Part shown: positions 56,539-64,000 of the stretch, piece after piece
Layout: each line of letters opens with the position of its first letter
How positions within the stretch are numbered: the first letter of the stretch is position 1
NCBI GenBank assembly: GCA_020741775.1
Contig: DYYG01000049.1
Coordinates: 1 to 64,000, forward strand
Origin: Methylorubrum populi
Lineage (GTDB): Bacteria; Pseudomonadota; Alphaproteobacteria; Rhizobiales; Beijerinckiaceae
DNA: 64,000 bases
Direction of reading: 5' to 3'
Position numbers and translations under genes: made by a program
Notes under the pieces: model-generated
Databases searched by the model: none
What the model saw: only the letters and a program-made list of their open reading frames with translations
What the model was told of the DNA's origin: nothing

Positions 56539-58071
56539 TCAGAGCGGGATGTTGTCGTGCTTCTTCCAAGGCTGCTCCATCTCCTTGGTGCGCAGCATGC
56601 CGAGGGCCCGGGCGATGCGCTTGCGCGTGGAGTGTGGCATGATCACCTCGTCGATATAGCCGCGCTCCGCTGCCACGAAGGGCGAGAGGAAGCGGTCTTC
56701 GTATTCCTTGGTGCGCTCGGCGATCTTGCTCTCATCGCCGATCTCGGCCCGGAAGATGATCTCCACCGCGCCCTTGGCACCCATCACCGCGATCTGCGCC
56801 GTCGGCCAAGCGTAGTTCAGGTCGGCGCCGACATGCTTGGAAGCCATCACGTCGTAGGCACCGCCGAAGGCCTTGCGGGTGATGATAGTGACGAGCGGCA
56901 CCGTCGCCTGGCTGTAGGCGAACAGGAGCTTGGCGCCGTGCTTGATCAGGCCGCCATATTCCTGCGCCGTTCCCGGCAGGAAGCCCGGCACGTCGACGAA
57001 GGTGACGATCGGGATCGAGAAGGCGTTGCAGAAGCGCACGAAGCGGGCGGCCTTGCGAGAGGCATCCGAGTCGAGCACGCCGGCCAGCACCAGGGGCTGA
57101 TTGGCGACGAAGCCGACCGTGCGGCCCTCGATGCGCCCGAAGCCGGTGATGATGTTGCGGGCGTAAGCCGCCTGGATCTCGAAGAAGTCGCCTTCGTCGA
57201 CCACGCGGCGGATCAGCTCGCCCATGTCGTAGGGCTTGTTCGGGTTGTCCGGGATCAGCGTGTCGAGGGATTTATCGAGGCGGTTGACGTCATCGAAGCT
57301 CTCGATCTCCGGCACGCCCTCGATGTTGTTGGCGGGCAGGAAGTCGAGCAGGCGGCGGATCTGCAGGATCGCCTCGACGTCGTTCTCGAACGAGCCATCG
57401 GCAATGGAGGACTTGCTGGTATGGACCTTAGCGCCGCCGAGTTCCTCGGCGGTCACGACCTCGTTGGTCACGGTCTTCACCACGTCCGGGCCGGTCACGA
57501 ACATGTAGCTCGTGTCGCGCACCATGAAGATGAAGTCGGTCATCGCCGGGGAGTAGACGTCGCCGCCGGCGCAGGGACCCATGATGACCGAGATCTGCGG
57601 GATCACGCCCGAGGCCGCCACATTGCGGCGGAACACCTCGCCGTAGCCGCCGAGCGCCGCCACACCTTCCTGGATGCGGGCGCCGCCGGCATCGAAGATG
57701 CCGATGATCGGCGCGCGCATCTTCAGCGCCATGTCCTGAACTTTGACGATCTTGGCCGCATGCGCCTCGGAGAGCGAGCCGCCGAACACCGTGAAGTCCT
57801 TCGAGAACAGGAAGACCGTGCGCCCGTTCACGGTGCCCCAGCCAGTCACCACGCCGTCACCGGGGATCTTCTGCTTCTCCATGCCGAAATCGGTGGAGCG
57901 GTGCTGCACGAACATGTCGAACTCTTCGAACGACCCGTGGTCGAGCAGGAGTTCGATGCGCTCGCGCGCCGTCAGCTTGCCGCGCTTGTGCTGGGCCTCG
58001 AGCCGCTTCTCTCCGCCGCCGAGACGGGCCTGGGCGCGACGTTCCTCAAGCTTCTCGAGAATATCCTTCAT
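56539..58071 (-). CDS. pccB: Propionyl-CoA carboxylase beta subunit
   Basis: PccB is the carboxyltransferase half of the biotin enzyme that turns propionyl-CoA into methylmalonyl-CoA. This joins the ethylmalonyl-CoA pathway to succinate. The 510 residues show [77 protein letters not shown] and the C-terminal [24 protein letters not shown] and [14 protein letters not shown]. The alpha subunit (pccA) is not in the window. GGGAG lies about 14 bases before ATG. A methylcrotonyl-CoA carboxylase is less likely given the sequence. Confidence 0.96.
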   Translation of the reverse strand: MKDILEKLEERRAQARLGGGEKRLEAQHKRGKLTARERIELLLDHGSFEEFDMFVQHRSTDFGMEKQKIPGDGVVTGWGTVNGRTVFLFSKDFTVFGGSLSEAHAAKIVKVQDMALKMRAPIIGIFDAGGARIQEGVAALGGYGEVFRRNVAASGVIPQISVIMGPCAGGDVYSPAMTDFIFMVRDTSYMFVTGPDVVKTVTNEVVTAEELGGAKVHTSKSSIADGSFENDVEAILQIRRLLDFLPANNIEGVPEIESFDDVNRLDKSLDTLIPDNPNKPYDMGELIRRVVDEGDFFEIQAAYARNIITGFGRIEGRTVGFVANQPLVLAGVLDSDASRKAARFVRFCNAFSIPIVTFVDVPGFLPGTAQEYGGLIKHGAKLLFAYSQATVPLVTIITRKAFGGAYDVMASKHVGADLNYAWPTAQIAVMGAKGAVEIIFRAEIGDESKIAERTKEYEDRFLSPFVAAERGYIDEVIMPHSTRKRIARALGMLRTKEMEQPWKKHDNIPL

Positions 58072-58340
58072 GGCGCTGGCGAGACTCCCTGACGATCAAA
58101 ATCGTTTTTTGAATGCAGATCAGAGCGTAAGAGCTTGACCTTGCACCGATCGACCGCCCTTAGCACGCGTTTCCGCCCTCGGAAACGGCTGGGGAGAATC
58201 CGGCCACATCGTCCTTTCAGGCAAGGCGGTCCTGGCCACGCGGAGGATGACATCTTCGCCGACAGGCGCCGGCCTCACCAAGTGGCCCGGCCCGAAGGCC
58301 GGAGCCGTTGTTCGAGCTGCCGTTCGCGTGGCGGCCGCGA

Positions 58341-58472
58341 TCAGCCCTTCTTGACGAGAGGCGTCGGCTCCACCGGCGCGGGCTTGGTCGCGCAGGCGGC
58401 CATGCTCAGAGCGAGCACGGCTGCGACGGTGGCAAGGGTGATCTGACGCACAGTGATCGAGAAAGTAGGCAC
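58341..58472 (-). CDS. 43-residue lipoprotein
   Basis: The frame starts with GTG at 58472, with GGAG 6 bases upstream. It encodes 43 residues: a signal segment ending in SMAAC, where Cys 27 would be lipid-modified, then a short Pro-rich tail (KPAPVEPTPLVKKG). This is the size of small entericidin-like lipoproteins, but no such family is recognised. It is probably attached to the inner or outer membrane. The longer frame to 58550 is less likely because it lacks a start signal. Confidence 0.65.
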   Translation of the reverse strand: MPTFSITVRQITLATVAAVLALSMAACATKPAPVEPTPLVKKG

Positions 58473-58636
58473 GTTCGTCTCCAAAATCGGACGAGGCCGA
58501 AGGTGGAGGCCGCGGAGCTCATCCGATAGTGCAACGGGGTAACACTTCAAATCTTATGAGGGCCGCTTGTTTTATTTGGTCTAAGAATAAGCATTCTGCC
58601 TCGTGACTGTTCAACACAGCACAGGACGAGCTCAGC

Positions 58637-59440
58637 TCAGACAGCACGCTGTGCCACGGACGCTGCCGCATTGAATTCCAGCCGGCGATAGGCGAGCCGT
58701 GCCTCGGCCTCCGCGTCCCGCCCCCAGACACCGGCCTGATAGGCCTCATCCACATGGGCGGCGGCCCAGGCCTGCTCGGCATCGAGGCGGCCGTGCAGAA
58801 CCGCCAGGGCGATCACGAGCGAACCGGAGAGGGTCGTTATCGCGTGCAGGGCCGCGAGACGGAAGGGGTCCTCCACCGCTTCCACCGCCGCCCGCAGGGC
58901 CGCGACCGAGCTTTCCGGCTGCTCGACATGCATGACGCCTTCCGCCAGGAACAGCCGCGCTCCGAATTGGTCGGCGACCCAGGCGACCAGGGGATCCCAG
59001 GCCGCAGCCTGTTCCGCGACGAGGCGCTCCGGCGTACCGGCGCGATAGGCCACCAAATCAGTCCCGGCATAAGCCGCGAGATCGGCCGCAACCTCCGCCC
59101 GGCGATCCACCACGCCGTCGATGGTCGTGTTGACCAGACGGGTCAGCGGCATGGTGCGCGGATCGATTACGGTTTCCTGCGCCGCCCATTCCGCGGCCAG
59201 GGCCTCGCCCAGAACCGTGTCCGGCACAACGAGGGGGCGGCGGCTGGGCGTGTTGGCGCCGCGCCCATCCAGAACGAGGCGGAAGCCGCCTTCGGCCGGG
59301 GCGATGCCGGCCTCGGCATAGAAGCGCTTGGGCAGGGTCGGCGCGGTGCTCGCCCGTGCCGCGCGGATGGGGTCCCGATTGGGATCGTCGCCGGGCTCGC
59401 CCAGCCAGTCGCGGGTGACGTCGTCGCCTGAAGTGATCAT
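58637..59440 (-). CDS. ATP12 family F1-ATPase assembly chaperone
   Basis: A 267-residue protein with the ATP12 pattern: KRFYAEAGIAPAEGGFRLVLDGRGANTPSRRPLVVPD, AAEWAAQETVIDPRTMPLTRLVNTTIDG, and YAGTDLVAYRA. In mitochondria Atp12 helps assemble the F1 alpha subunit; alphaproteobacterial copies probably do the same for ATP synthase, though this is less well tested. I chose the ATG at 59440 (GGAAG about 8 bases upstream); another ATG lies at 59488. It is 66 bases after the HAD gene on the same strand and is probably co-transcribed. Confidence 0.93.
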   Translation of the reverse strand: MITSGDDVTRDWLGEPGDDPNRDPIRAARASTAPTLPKRFYAEAGIAPAEGGFRLVLDGRGANTPSRRPLVVPDTVLGEALAAEWAAQETVIDPRTMPLTRLVNTTIDGVVDRRAEVAADLAAYAGTDLVAYRAGTPERLVAEQAAAWDPLVAWVADQFGARLFLAEGVMHVEQPESSVAALRAAVEAVEDPFRLAALHAITTLSGSLVIALAVLHGRLDAEQAWAAAHVDEAYQAGVWGRDAEAEARLAYRRLEFNAAASVAQRAV

Positions 59441-59506
59441 GGCTTCCAGATAGAAGCTCACACGCTCCGGCGCGAGCCCACATCGCATGGCGGCCGGCTC
59501 CCTCCC

Positions 59507-60208
59507 TCAGGAAAGGCCGAGACGCTCTTTCATCGACCCTGTCCGCGGCGCCTCGAGGGAGCCGGAGAACAGGTCGCCGAGGGAGGCGGCCGAATCGACC
59601 ACGGTGACGGCGCCGGCGCCGAACAGGGCTCCGGGGGAGTGATAGCCCCAGCCGACGCCGACGGCGGCAACGCCCGCGCCCCTGGCCATCATCATGTCGT
59701 AGGTCGTGTCGCCGATCATGATCGTCATCGACGGTTCGGCTCCGGCCTCCCGCATGGCCTGATGCAACATCGTCGGATCGGGTTTGGAGGGGGCATCGTC
59801 GGCGGTCTGGATCGTGGCGAACCACCGATCCCAGCCATGCTTGTCGACGAGATGATCGACGCCTCGCCGCGACTTGCCCGTGGCGATGCCGAGCTGGATG
59901 TCGTCCCGGCGATGCAGCCGCTCCACCAATTCGGCCATGCCGGGAAACAGCGGTTCCTCGTAATTCGGATCGATTCGGAGAGCCTGGAAGGCCTGCCGAT
60001 AGCTGTGAGAGAGCGACTCGATCGGGCCCGCCTCGCCGACGAGGCGCCTGAAGGCGTCCGGCAGCGAGAGACCGACCACGGAGAGCGCCTCCTTGCGCGG
60101 CGGCACCGGCAGGTCGTGTTCGAAGAAGGCGCGCCGCTGGGCCTCGACGATCAGGTGCTGGCTGTCGACGAGGGTGCCGTCGACATCGAAGACGACGAGC
60201 TTCACCAC
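59507..60208 (-). CDS. HAD-superfamily phosphatase (phosphoglycolate phosphatase-like)
   Basis: A 233-residue HAD enzyme starting with GTG at 60208. Motif I is VVFDVDGTLVDS (D8 and D10), motif II is ATGKSRRG, and motif III/IV includes KPDPTMLH and MIGDTTYDMMMA. The cap domain is at about residues 18-85. The closest named type is phosphoglycolate phosphatase, but HAD substrates are hard to predict. It is upstream of the ATP12 gene and 19 bases after a small PsiF-like gene on the same strand. Confidence 0.9.
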   Translation of the reverse strand: MVKLVVFDVDGTLVDSQHLIVEAQRRAFFEHDLPVPPRKEALSVVGLSLPDAFRRLVGEAGPIESLSHSYRQAFQALRIDPNYEEPLFPGMAELVERLHRRDDIQLGIATGKSRRGVDHLVDKHGWDRWFATIQTADDAPSKPDPTMLHQAMREAGAEPSMTIMIGDTTYDMMMARGAGVAAVGVGWGYHSPGALFGAGAVTVVDSAASLGDLFSGSLEAPRTGSMKERLGLS

Positions 60209-60227
60209 GGAGAAAAGCCCTGAACGC

Positions 60228-60569
60228 TCACGGTTTCCGCACCGGCGCCGCGCCGGGGGAGGGACGCCGTTCGTAGCCGAGGCGGCAGCGGACGAGGAAT
60301 CGCCGCCGGGCGCCACCGGACAGCTTGCGCCGATGGGATTCGCGGTTGCAGGCCGCGTAGGACGAACGCCGCCGCCGCTCGGCGTTGCGCTGGCCCGGTG
60401 TCTGGGGCCGCTGCGCGACCGTGGTCGGCTGGGTCGGGGCGGGGGTCGACGTCTGCGGCTGCTGCGACGACTGCTGAGCCGGCGCTCCCGAGGGAGGCGC
60501 CGCTCCGGCCGGCGCGGCGGCGCAGAACAGGCCGATGAGCGCGGCGGAGACCAGCGTGACGGTCCTCAT
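60228..60569 (-). CDS. Exported PsiF-repeat-like protein
   Basis: A 113-residue protein with a signal peptide (MRTVTLVSAALIGLFCAAAPAGA). A Gln/Pro/Thr-rich linker follows. The end has a PsiF-like unit: ACNRESHRRKLSGGARRRFLVRCRLGY, with two Cys flanking a basic helix. PsiF in enterobacteria is a phosphate-starvation protein of unknown role. It is 211 bases after the rluC gene and 19 before the HAD gene, so it may share their transcript. The family match is from pattern recall. Confidence 0.72.
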   Translation of the reverse strand: MRTVTLVSAALIGLFCAAAPAGAAPPSGAPAQQSSQQPQTSTPAPTQPTTVAQRPQTPGQRNAERRRRSSYAACNRESHRRKLSGGARRRFLVRCRLGYERRPSPGAAPVRKP

Positions 60570-60780
60570 GGGATCCTGACCTCGTTGCAGCGGCATCCTT
60601 GGGCGCGGGAAGAGGCAATCGACAGATTGATTCCTGTCTCCGCCGCTTGCTCGCGCCTTCGACAGATAAGACCATCTCGCCGCCTCCCCGTCCACGCGAC
60701 AGGCTCGCCCCAGACAGCTATGGCGGAAGATGCAATTTCCGAGATGGGCCTCGCATTCGTGAAGCACCGTCCGTGCCGGC

Positions 60781-62151
60781 TCACGCCTCCGGGGCCTCGA
60801 CGATCGGATCGTAACGGGCGGCGTCGAAGCCGAGCAGGTTCCAGCTCTGCGCCATGTGCGGCGGCAGCGGTGCGCTGACATCGACAGGCTGGCCGGTGCG
60901 GGGATGGGGGATCACGATGCGGCGGGCCAAGAGGTGCAGCCGGTTCTGGATTCCGCCGGGCAGTTCCCAGTTCTCCACGTCGAAATATTTGGGATCGCCG
61001 ACGATCGGATGGCCGATATGCGCGGCATGGGCCCGGAGTTGGTGCGTGCGGCCCGTGACCGGCTTGAGCGAGAGCCAAGCCAGCTTCTGTGCCGCCTGAT
61101 CGACGGTCGCATAGTAGGTCAAGGCGTGGCTCGCGCCGTCATCGCCGTGCTTGGCGACCCGCATCCGCGCATCGGCATCCGTCGGCTCGTCCTTGACGAG
61201 ATAGGTCGAGACCCGGCCCTGGCGGGTGCGCGGCACTCCCGCCACCAGCGCCCAGTAGATCTTGCGCGCCGCGCGCGACCGGAAGCTCTTGGCCAGGGTC
61301 GCGGCGGCGAGCCGCGTCTTGGCGATGATGAGGCAGCCGGCGGTATCCTTATCCAGGCGATGGACGAGGCGCGGGCGCTGCCCGTCCGGGCCGGTCAAAG
61401 CCTCCAGCAGGCCATCGACGTGACGCACGGTGCCGGATCCGCCCTGCACGGCGAGCCCGAACGGCTTGTTGAGAATCATCATGTCCGCGTCCTCGTAGAG
61501 GATCAGCGAACGGAGGAATTCGGCATCCCCGGCGACCTTGTTCGGGCTGCGCGGACGGTCGGTGGTCTGGTCGAGCTTGAGCGGCGGCACCCGCACGCTC
61601 GATCCCGGCTCCAGCCGGTCGCTCGGCTTGGCCCGCTTGCCGTCGACCCGCAGCTCGCCCTTGCGCACGATGCTCTGCACGCGGGTGAAGGGCAGCTGGG
61701 GAAAACGCGCGCTCAAGAAACGGTCGATCCGCATCCCGGCCTCGTCGGGGGACACGGTCAGCGTCTGCACGCCGCTCGCCAGGGTGGCGGAGGCGGCCTC
61801 GCGCTGCTCCCGGCGCGTCGGCCCGGACGGGGCAGCCTCGGCCGACGGCGCTTTGGCCCGCGGTGCCGTCTCCGCAGGCGGTTTGGTGCGTGCGCGCGGT
61901 GCTGCGGCGGCCGGCTTCGGCGCGGCGGGCTTCGACGCACGCTTCGGGCGCGGCGCGTTGTCCTGAACCTCGACATCGGCCCAGGGCGAGCGCTCGCCGG
62001 CATCCTCGCCGCGATTGCGGGCGGCGCGCTGTGCGGCATCGAGGGCGGAGCTGCGCGGGCCGGTGCCGGGCCGCTTCGAGAAGCCGCCGGGCTTCGGCCC
62101 GCCGGGCCCGCGTCTGGCACTGGATCCGCGATGTGGAGGACGTCCCTTCAT
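60781..62151 (-). CDS. rluC: RluA-family 23S rRNA pseudouridine synthase (RluC-like)
   Basis: A 456-residue enzyme. Residues 1-130 are a low-complexity Ala/Pro/Arg/Lys-rich extension. An S4 RNA-binding domain follows at about 138-190 (MRIDRFLSARFPQLPFTRVQSIVRKGELRVDG). The catalytic domain contains D267 in RLVHRLDKDTAG, ILNKPFGLAVQGG and TGRTHQLRAHAAHIGHPIVGD. The RluC type modifies several 23S rRNA positions; RluD-like activity cannot be excluded. It is the first gene of a minus-strand run with the PsiF-like, HAD and ATP12 genes. Confidence 0.94.
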   Translation of the reverse strand: MKGRPPHRGSSARRGPGGPKPGGFSKRPGTGPRSSALDAAQRAARNRGEDAGERSPWADVEVQDNAPRPKRASKPAAPKPAAAAPRARTKPPAETAPRAKAPSAEAAPSGPTRREQREAASATLASGVQTLTVSPDEAGMRIDRFLSARFPQLPFTRVQSIVRKGELRVDGKRAKPSDRLEPGSSVRVPPLKLDQTTDRPRSPNKVAGDAEFLRSLILYEDADMMILNKPFGLAVQGGSGTVRHVDGLLEALTGPDGQRPRLVHRLDKDTAGCLIIAKTRLAAATLAKSFRSRAARKIYWALVAGVPRTRQGRVSTYLVKDEPTDADARMRVAKHGDDGASHALTYYATVDQAAQKLAWLSLKPVTGRTHQLRAHAAHIGHPIVGDPKYFDVENWELPGGIQNRLHLLARRIVIPHPRTGQPVDVSAPLPPHMAQSWNLLGFDAARYDPIVEAPEA

Positions 62152-62345
62152 GCCCCGCTGCTATCATCCTGAGATGACGGCGCAAAGCGCCGCGATGGAT
62201 TGCTCGCAAAATCTCCTGTCGGGTTCACCGCCCGGTGTCGCGCGCTGCCGGGGCCGGTTGGGTCGCCGGCAGCCGGAACGCGGCCGCTCGGCGAGAAGGG
62301 CGGGTGCCGTCCCGTCCCTCAGCTCCGCGATGCCCGCCTTCCGCG

Positions 62346-63593
62346 TCAACCCGCGAGCCGGGCCGCTTCGAGGGTGAGCCCGAGCCCGACGGAGCCGAAG
62401 GTGTCGCCATCGACGACCCGGGCGGCCGGGACGCAGGCGGTGAGCGCCGCGCGGACATGGGGCAGGCCGGTGGAGCCGCCGGTGAGGAACAGGGCGTCGA
62501 TGCGCTCGGGCGAGAGACCGGCCTGATCGAGACACCGGCCGATCCGCTGGGACATGCGCCGCGCCAGATCGTTGGTATGTCCGGCGAGCCGGGTCCGGTC
62601 CACGCCGGCCGAGAGACCCGGCTCGACCCAATCGAGATCCACCGTGCCGGCGCCTTCGTCGGAGGCAGCGATCTTCGCGCCCTCGACGGCCATTGCCAGT
62701 GAATGCCCGCGCTCCGCCTCCACCACCGTGCGCAGCCGCGAGACCAGCTCCGGTTGGGCCGCGTCGCGCACCACCTCGTCGATCTCCCGCAGGGTCTTCG
62801 GATTGTAGAGGCGGTTGATGCTCGACCACGTTGCGAGGTCGTGGAAGTAGGCGTTCGGCACCGCGAGATCCGCCCGCTTCATCGGGCTGCCGAGGCCGAG
62901 CAGCGGCATCACCGCGCCGAGGCTGAGAGTGCGGTCGAAATCGGTGCCGCCGATGCGCACGCCGTCATTGGCGAGGATGTCCTCGGCCCGCTCGTCGCGG
63001 CTATGCCGCTCGGGCGAGAGCCGTACGATCGAGAAGTCCGAGGTGCCGCCGCCGATATCGGCGATCAGCGCGATCTCCTCGCTGGCGACCGTCCGCTCGT
63101 AGTCGAGAGCCGCGGCGATGGGCTCGTACTGGAACCGCACGTGGCGGAAGCCGATGCTCTCGGCGATCTGGCGGAGGGTGTCTTCTGCCTTGCGGTCGCC
63201 GGCCGGATCGTTGTCGACGAAATGCACCGGGCGGCCATGCACCACCGTATCCAGTTCGGTGCCGGCCTCGGCCTCGCCGCGTGCCTTCACCATCGTCAGG
63301 TAGCGGGCGATCACATCGCGGAAGCGGATCCGCTCGCGGCCGACCGGCGTGGTCTCCTCGATCAGCGGCGAACCGAGCACGGATTTCAGCGCCCGCATCA
63401 GCCGGCCGGGCGTCCCCTCGACATAGGCCTCGATGGCGGCGCGGCCGATCTGAGCCTCCCGGCCGGGCGCGAAGAAGATCGCGCTCGGCAGGGTGCGGTG
63501 GGTGCCCTCCAGCGGGACGAGATGCGGGCGGCCGCCGGTGCCGATCCCGAGGGTGGTGTTGGACGTGCCGAAATCGAGGCCGCAGGCCGCCAT
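62346..63593 (-). CDS. Hsp70-family protein (YegD-like)
   Basis: A 415-residue actin-fold ATPase. The N-terminal GLDFGTSNTTLGI and the phosphate loop IADIGGGTSDFSIVRL are Hsp70-type, as is FLTGGSTGLPHVRAAL near the C-terminus. There is no substrate-binding domain, and the length fits the YegD group. These are proposed chaperone-like ATPases without clear substrates. It lies about 195 bases upstream of rluC on the same strand. No DnaJ or GrpE gene is nearby. Confidence 0.92.
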   Translation of the reverse strand: MAACGLDFGTSNTTLGIGTGGRPHLVPLEGTHRTLPSAIFFAPGREAQIGRAAIEAYVEGTPGRLMRALKSVLGSPLIEETTPVGRERIRFRDVIARYLTMVKARGEAEAGTELDTVVHGRPVHFVDNDPAGDRKAEDTLRQIAESIGFRHVRFQYEPIAAALDYERTVASEEIALIADIGGGTSDFSIVRLSPERHSRDERAEDILANDGVRIGGTDFDRTLSLGAVMPLLGLGSPMKRADLAVPNAYFHDLATWSSINRLYNPKTLREIDEVVRDAAQPELVSRLRTVVEAERGHSLAMAVEGAKIAASDEGAGTVDLDWVEPGLSAGVDRTRLAGHTNDLARRMSQRIGRCLDQAGLSPERIDALFLTGGSTGLPHVRAALTACVPAARVVDGDTFGSVGLGLTLEAARLAG

Positions 63594-63687
63594 GGGAAAG
63601 GTGTCGCTTGGTTCTGTCGGGGGAGGGCGGCCCCGTTAAGGCGCCCGGACGGCCAAGGCAATCCCCAAACGTCGCATGCCCCCCGCG

Positions 63688-64000
63688 TCAGGCCTCGCCG
63701 AGATAGCGACGCCGCAGGTGATTGAGGAAATCGGCCGCGCCGAGCGGCCGCCCGGTCGCGGCGACGAGCAACTCGTCCGTCTCCAACAGGCTGCCCCGGG
63801 CGTGGACGTTCTCCCGCAGCCATCCGCGCAGCTGCGTGAAGTCGCCCTCGGCGAGGGCCGGACGGATGCCCGGATGCCGGGACGTGGCGGCCGCGAAGAG
63901 CTGCGCGGCGGCGATCGCCCCCAACGTATAGGTCGGGAAGTAACCGAAGCTGCCGCCGGGCCAGTGGATGTCCTGAAGGCAGCCGCGCCGGTCGTCGGGC
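63688..64000 (-). CDS. M32-family carboxypeptidase, C-terminal fragment
   Basis: Only the C-terminal 103 residues are in the window; the 5' end lies to the right. The sequence GCLQDIHWPGGSFGYFPTYTLGAI is typical of thermostable M32 (Taq-type) carboxypeptidases, which remove C-terminal residues. The end LLVAATGRPLGAADFLNHLRRRYLGE is also family-like. The zinc-binding HExxH motif is outside the window. It precedes the Hsp70-like gene on the same strand by about 90 bases. Confidence 0.92.
   Translation of the reverse strand, partial: PDDRRGCLQDIHWPGGSFGYFPTYTLGAIAAAQLFAAATSRHPGIRPALAEGDFTQLRGWLRENVHARGSLLETDELLVAATGRPLGAADFLNHLRRRYLGEA

Noticed and set aside
56533..58092. A 519-codon open frame on the plus strand.
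   Set aside because: It mirrors pccB and has His/Asp/Val-rich sequence typical of an antisense shadow.

Overview
The window is GC-rich, gene-dense bacterial chromosome with no phage, transposon, CRISPR or plasmid signal. The closest fit is an alphaproteobacterium of the Methylobacterium/Methylorubrum type. The main reason is the gene set around 46.5-52.6 kb: crotonyl-CoA carboxylase/reductase (ccr), a catalase (katA) and an ethylmalonyl-CoA mutase-type B12 enzyme (meaA/ecm), with meaB at 41.6 kb and propionyl-CoA carboxylase beta (pccB) at 56.5 kb. These are components of the ethylmalonyl-CoA pathway, which regenerates glyoxylate in organisms lacking isocitrate lyase. A bacterial ATP12 protein and the RluC/HAD/ATP12 neighbourhood also point to Alphaproteobacteria. 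The genus assignment is inference, not proof.

Layout. 0-7.2 kb: the tail of an ABC importer (permease end plus ATPase), an OsmC protein, an OmpR-type response regulator with its kinase, and glnE. 7.2-13.7 kb: a Tat-type oxalate decarboxylase, an exonuclease with a SWIM-like zinc finger, a PhoH ATPase, UvrD helicase and a small exported protein. 13.8-22.6 kb: a large AsmA protein, PutA, several small proteins, an exported glutathione peroxidase and a degenerate receiver protein. 22.9-30.9 kb: the argJ-SIMPL-mutT-DUF6880 run, a methyltransferase/DUF427 pair, ComF and a NarK-type transporter. 31-37.8 kb: sbcCD, a small exported protein and an L,D-transpeptidase. 37.8-46.4 kb: an S9 peptidase, an acidic-tailed protein, a DUF900 lipoprotein, meaB with an overlapping pyroglutamyl-peptidase-like gene, leuD, a 57-residue basic protein, trpS and an exported esterase. 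46.5-58.1 kb: meaA, a small exported protein, katA, ccr, a PNPOx-like flavoprotein, ilvC, a TetR regulator, tRNA-Val(CAC), a TerB-like membrane protein and pccB. 58.3-64 kb: a tiny lipoprotein, ATP12, a HAD phosphatase, a PsiF-like protein, RluC, an Hsp70-like protein and the C-terminal part of an M32 carboxypeptidase.

How the genes fit together. Ccr reductively carboxylates crotonyl-CoA to ethylmalonyl-CoA. MeaA rearranges ethylmalonyl-CoA to methylsuccinyl-CoA, and MeaB protects B12 mutases. PccB is half of the enzyme that carboxylates the propionyl-CoA released later in the pathway. GlnE, ArgJ, IlvC, LeuD and PutA serve nitrogen and amino acid metabolism. UvrD, SbcCD, MutT and the exonuclease serve DNA maintenance. 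KatA, OsmC, the glutathione peroxidase and the SIMPL protein suggest oxidative-stress capacity. Well-formed rho-independent terminators follow katA, ccr and ilvC.

Non-coding features of interest are a 16-bp perfect palindrome just upstream of the TetR gene, two related palindromic elements after the DUF6880 gene that share a 13-base core, GC-rich hairpins between genes, and an AT-rich stretch upstream of katA. I did not find a clear multi-gene system of unknown type. The best leads are the exonuclease/SWIM fusion, the palindromic repeat family, the TetR operator and several small orphan proteins.
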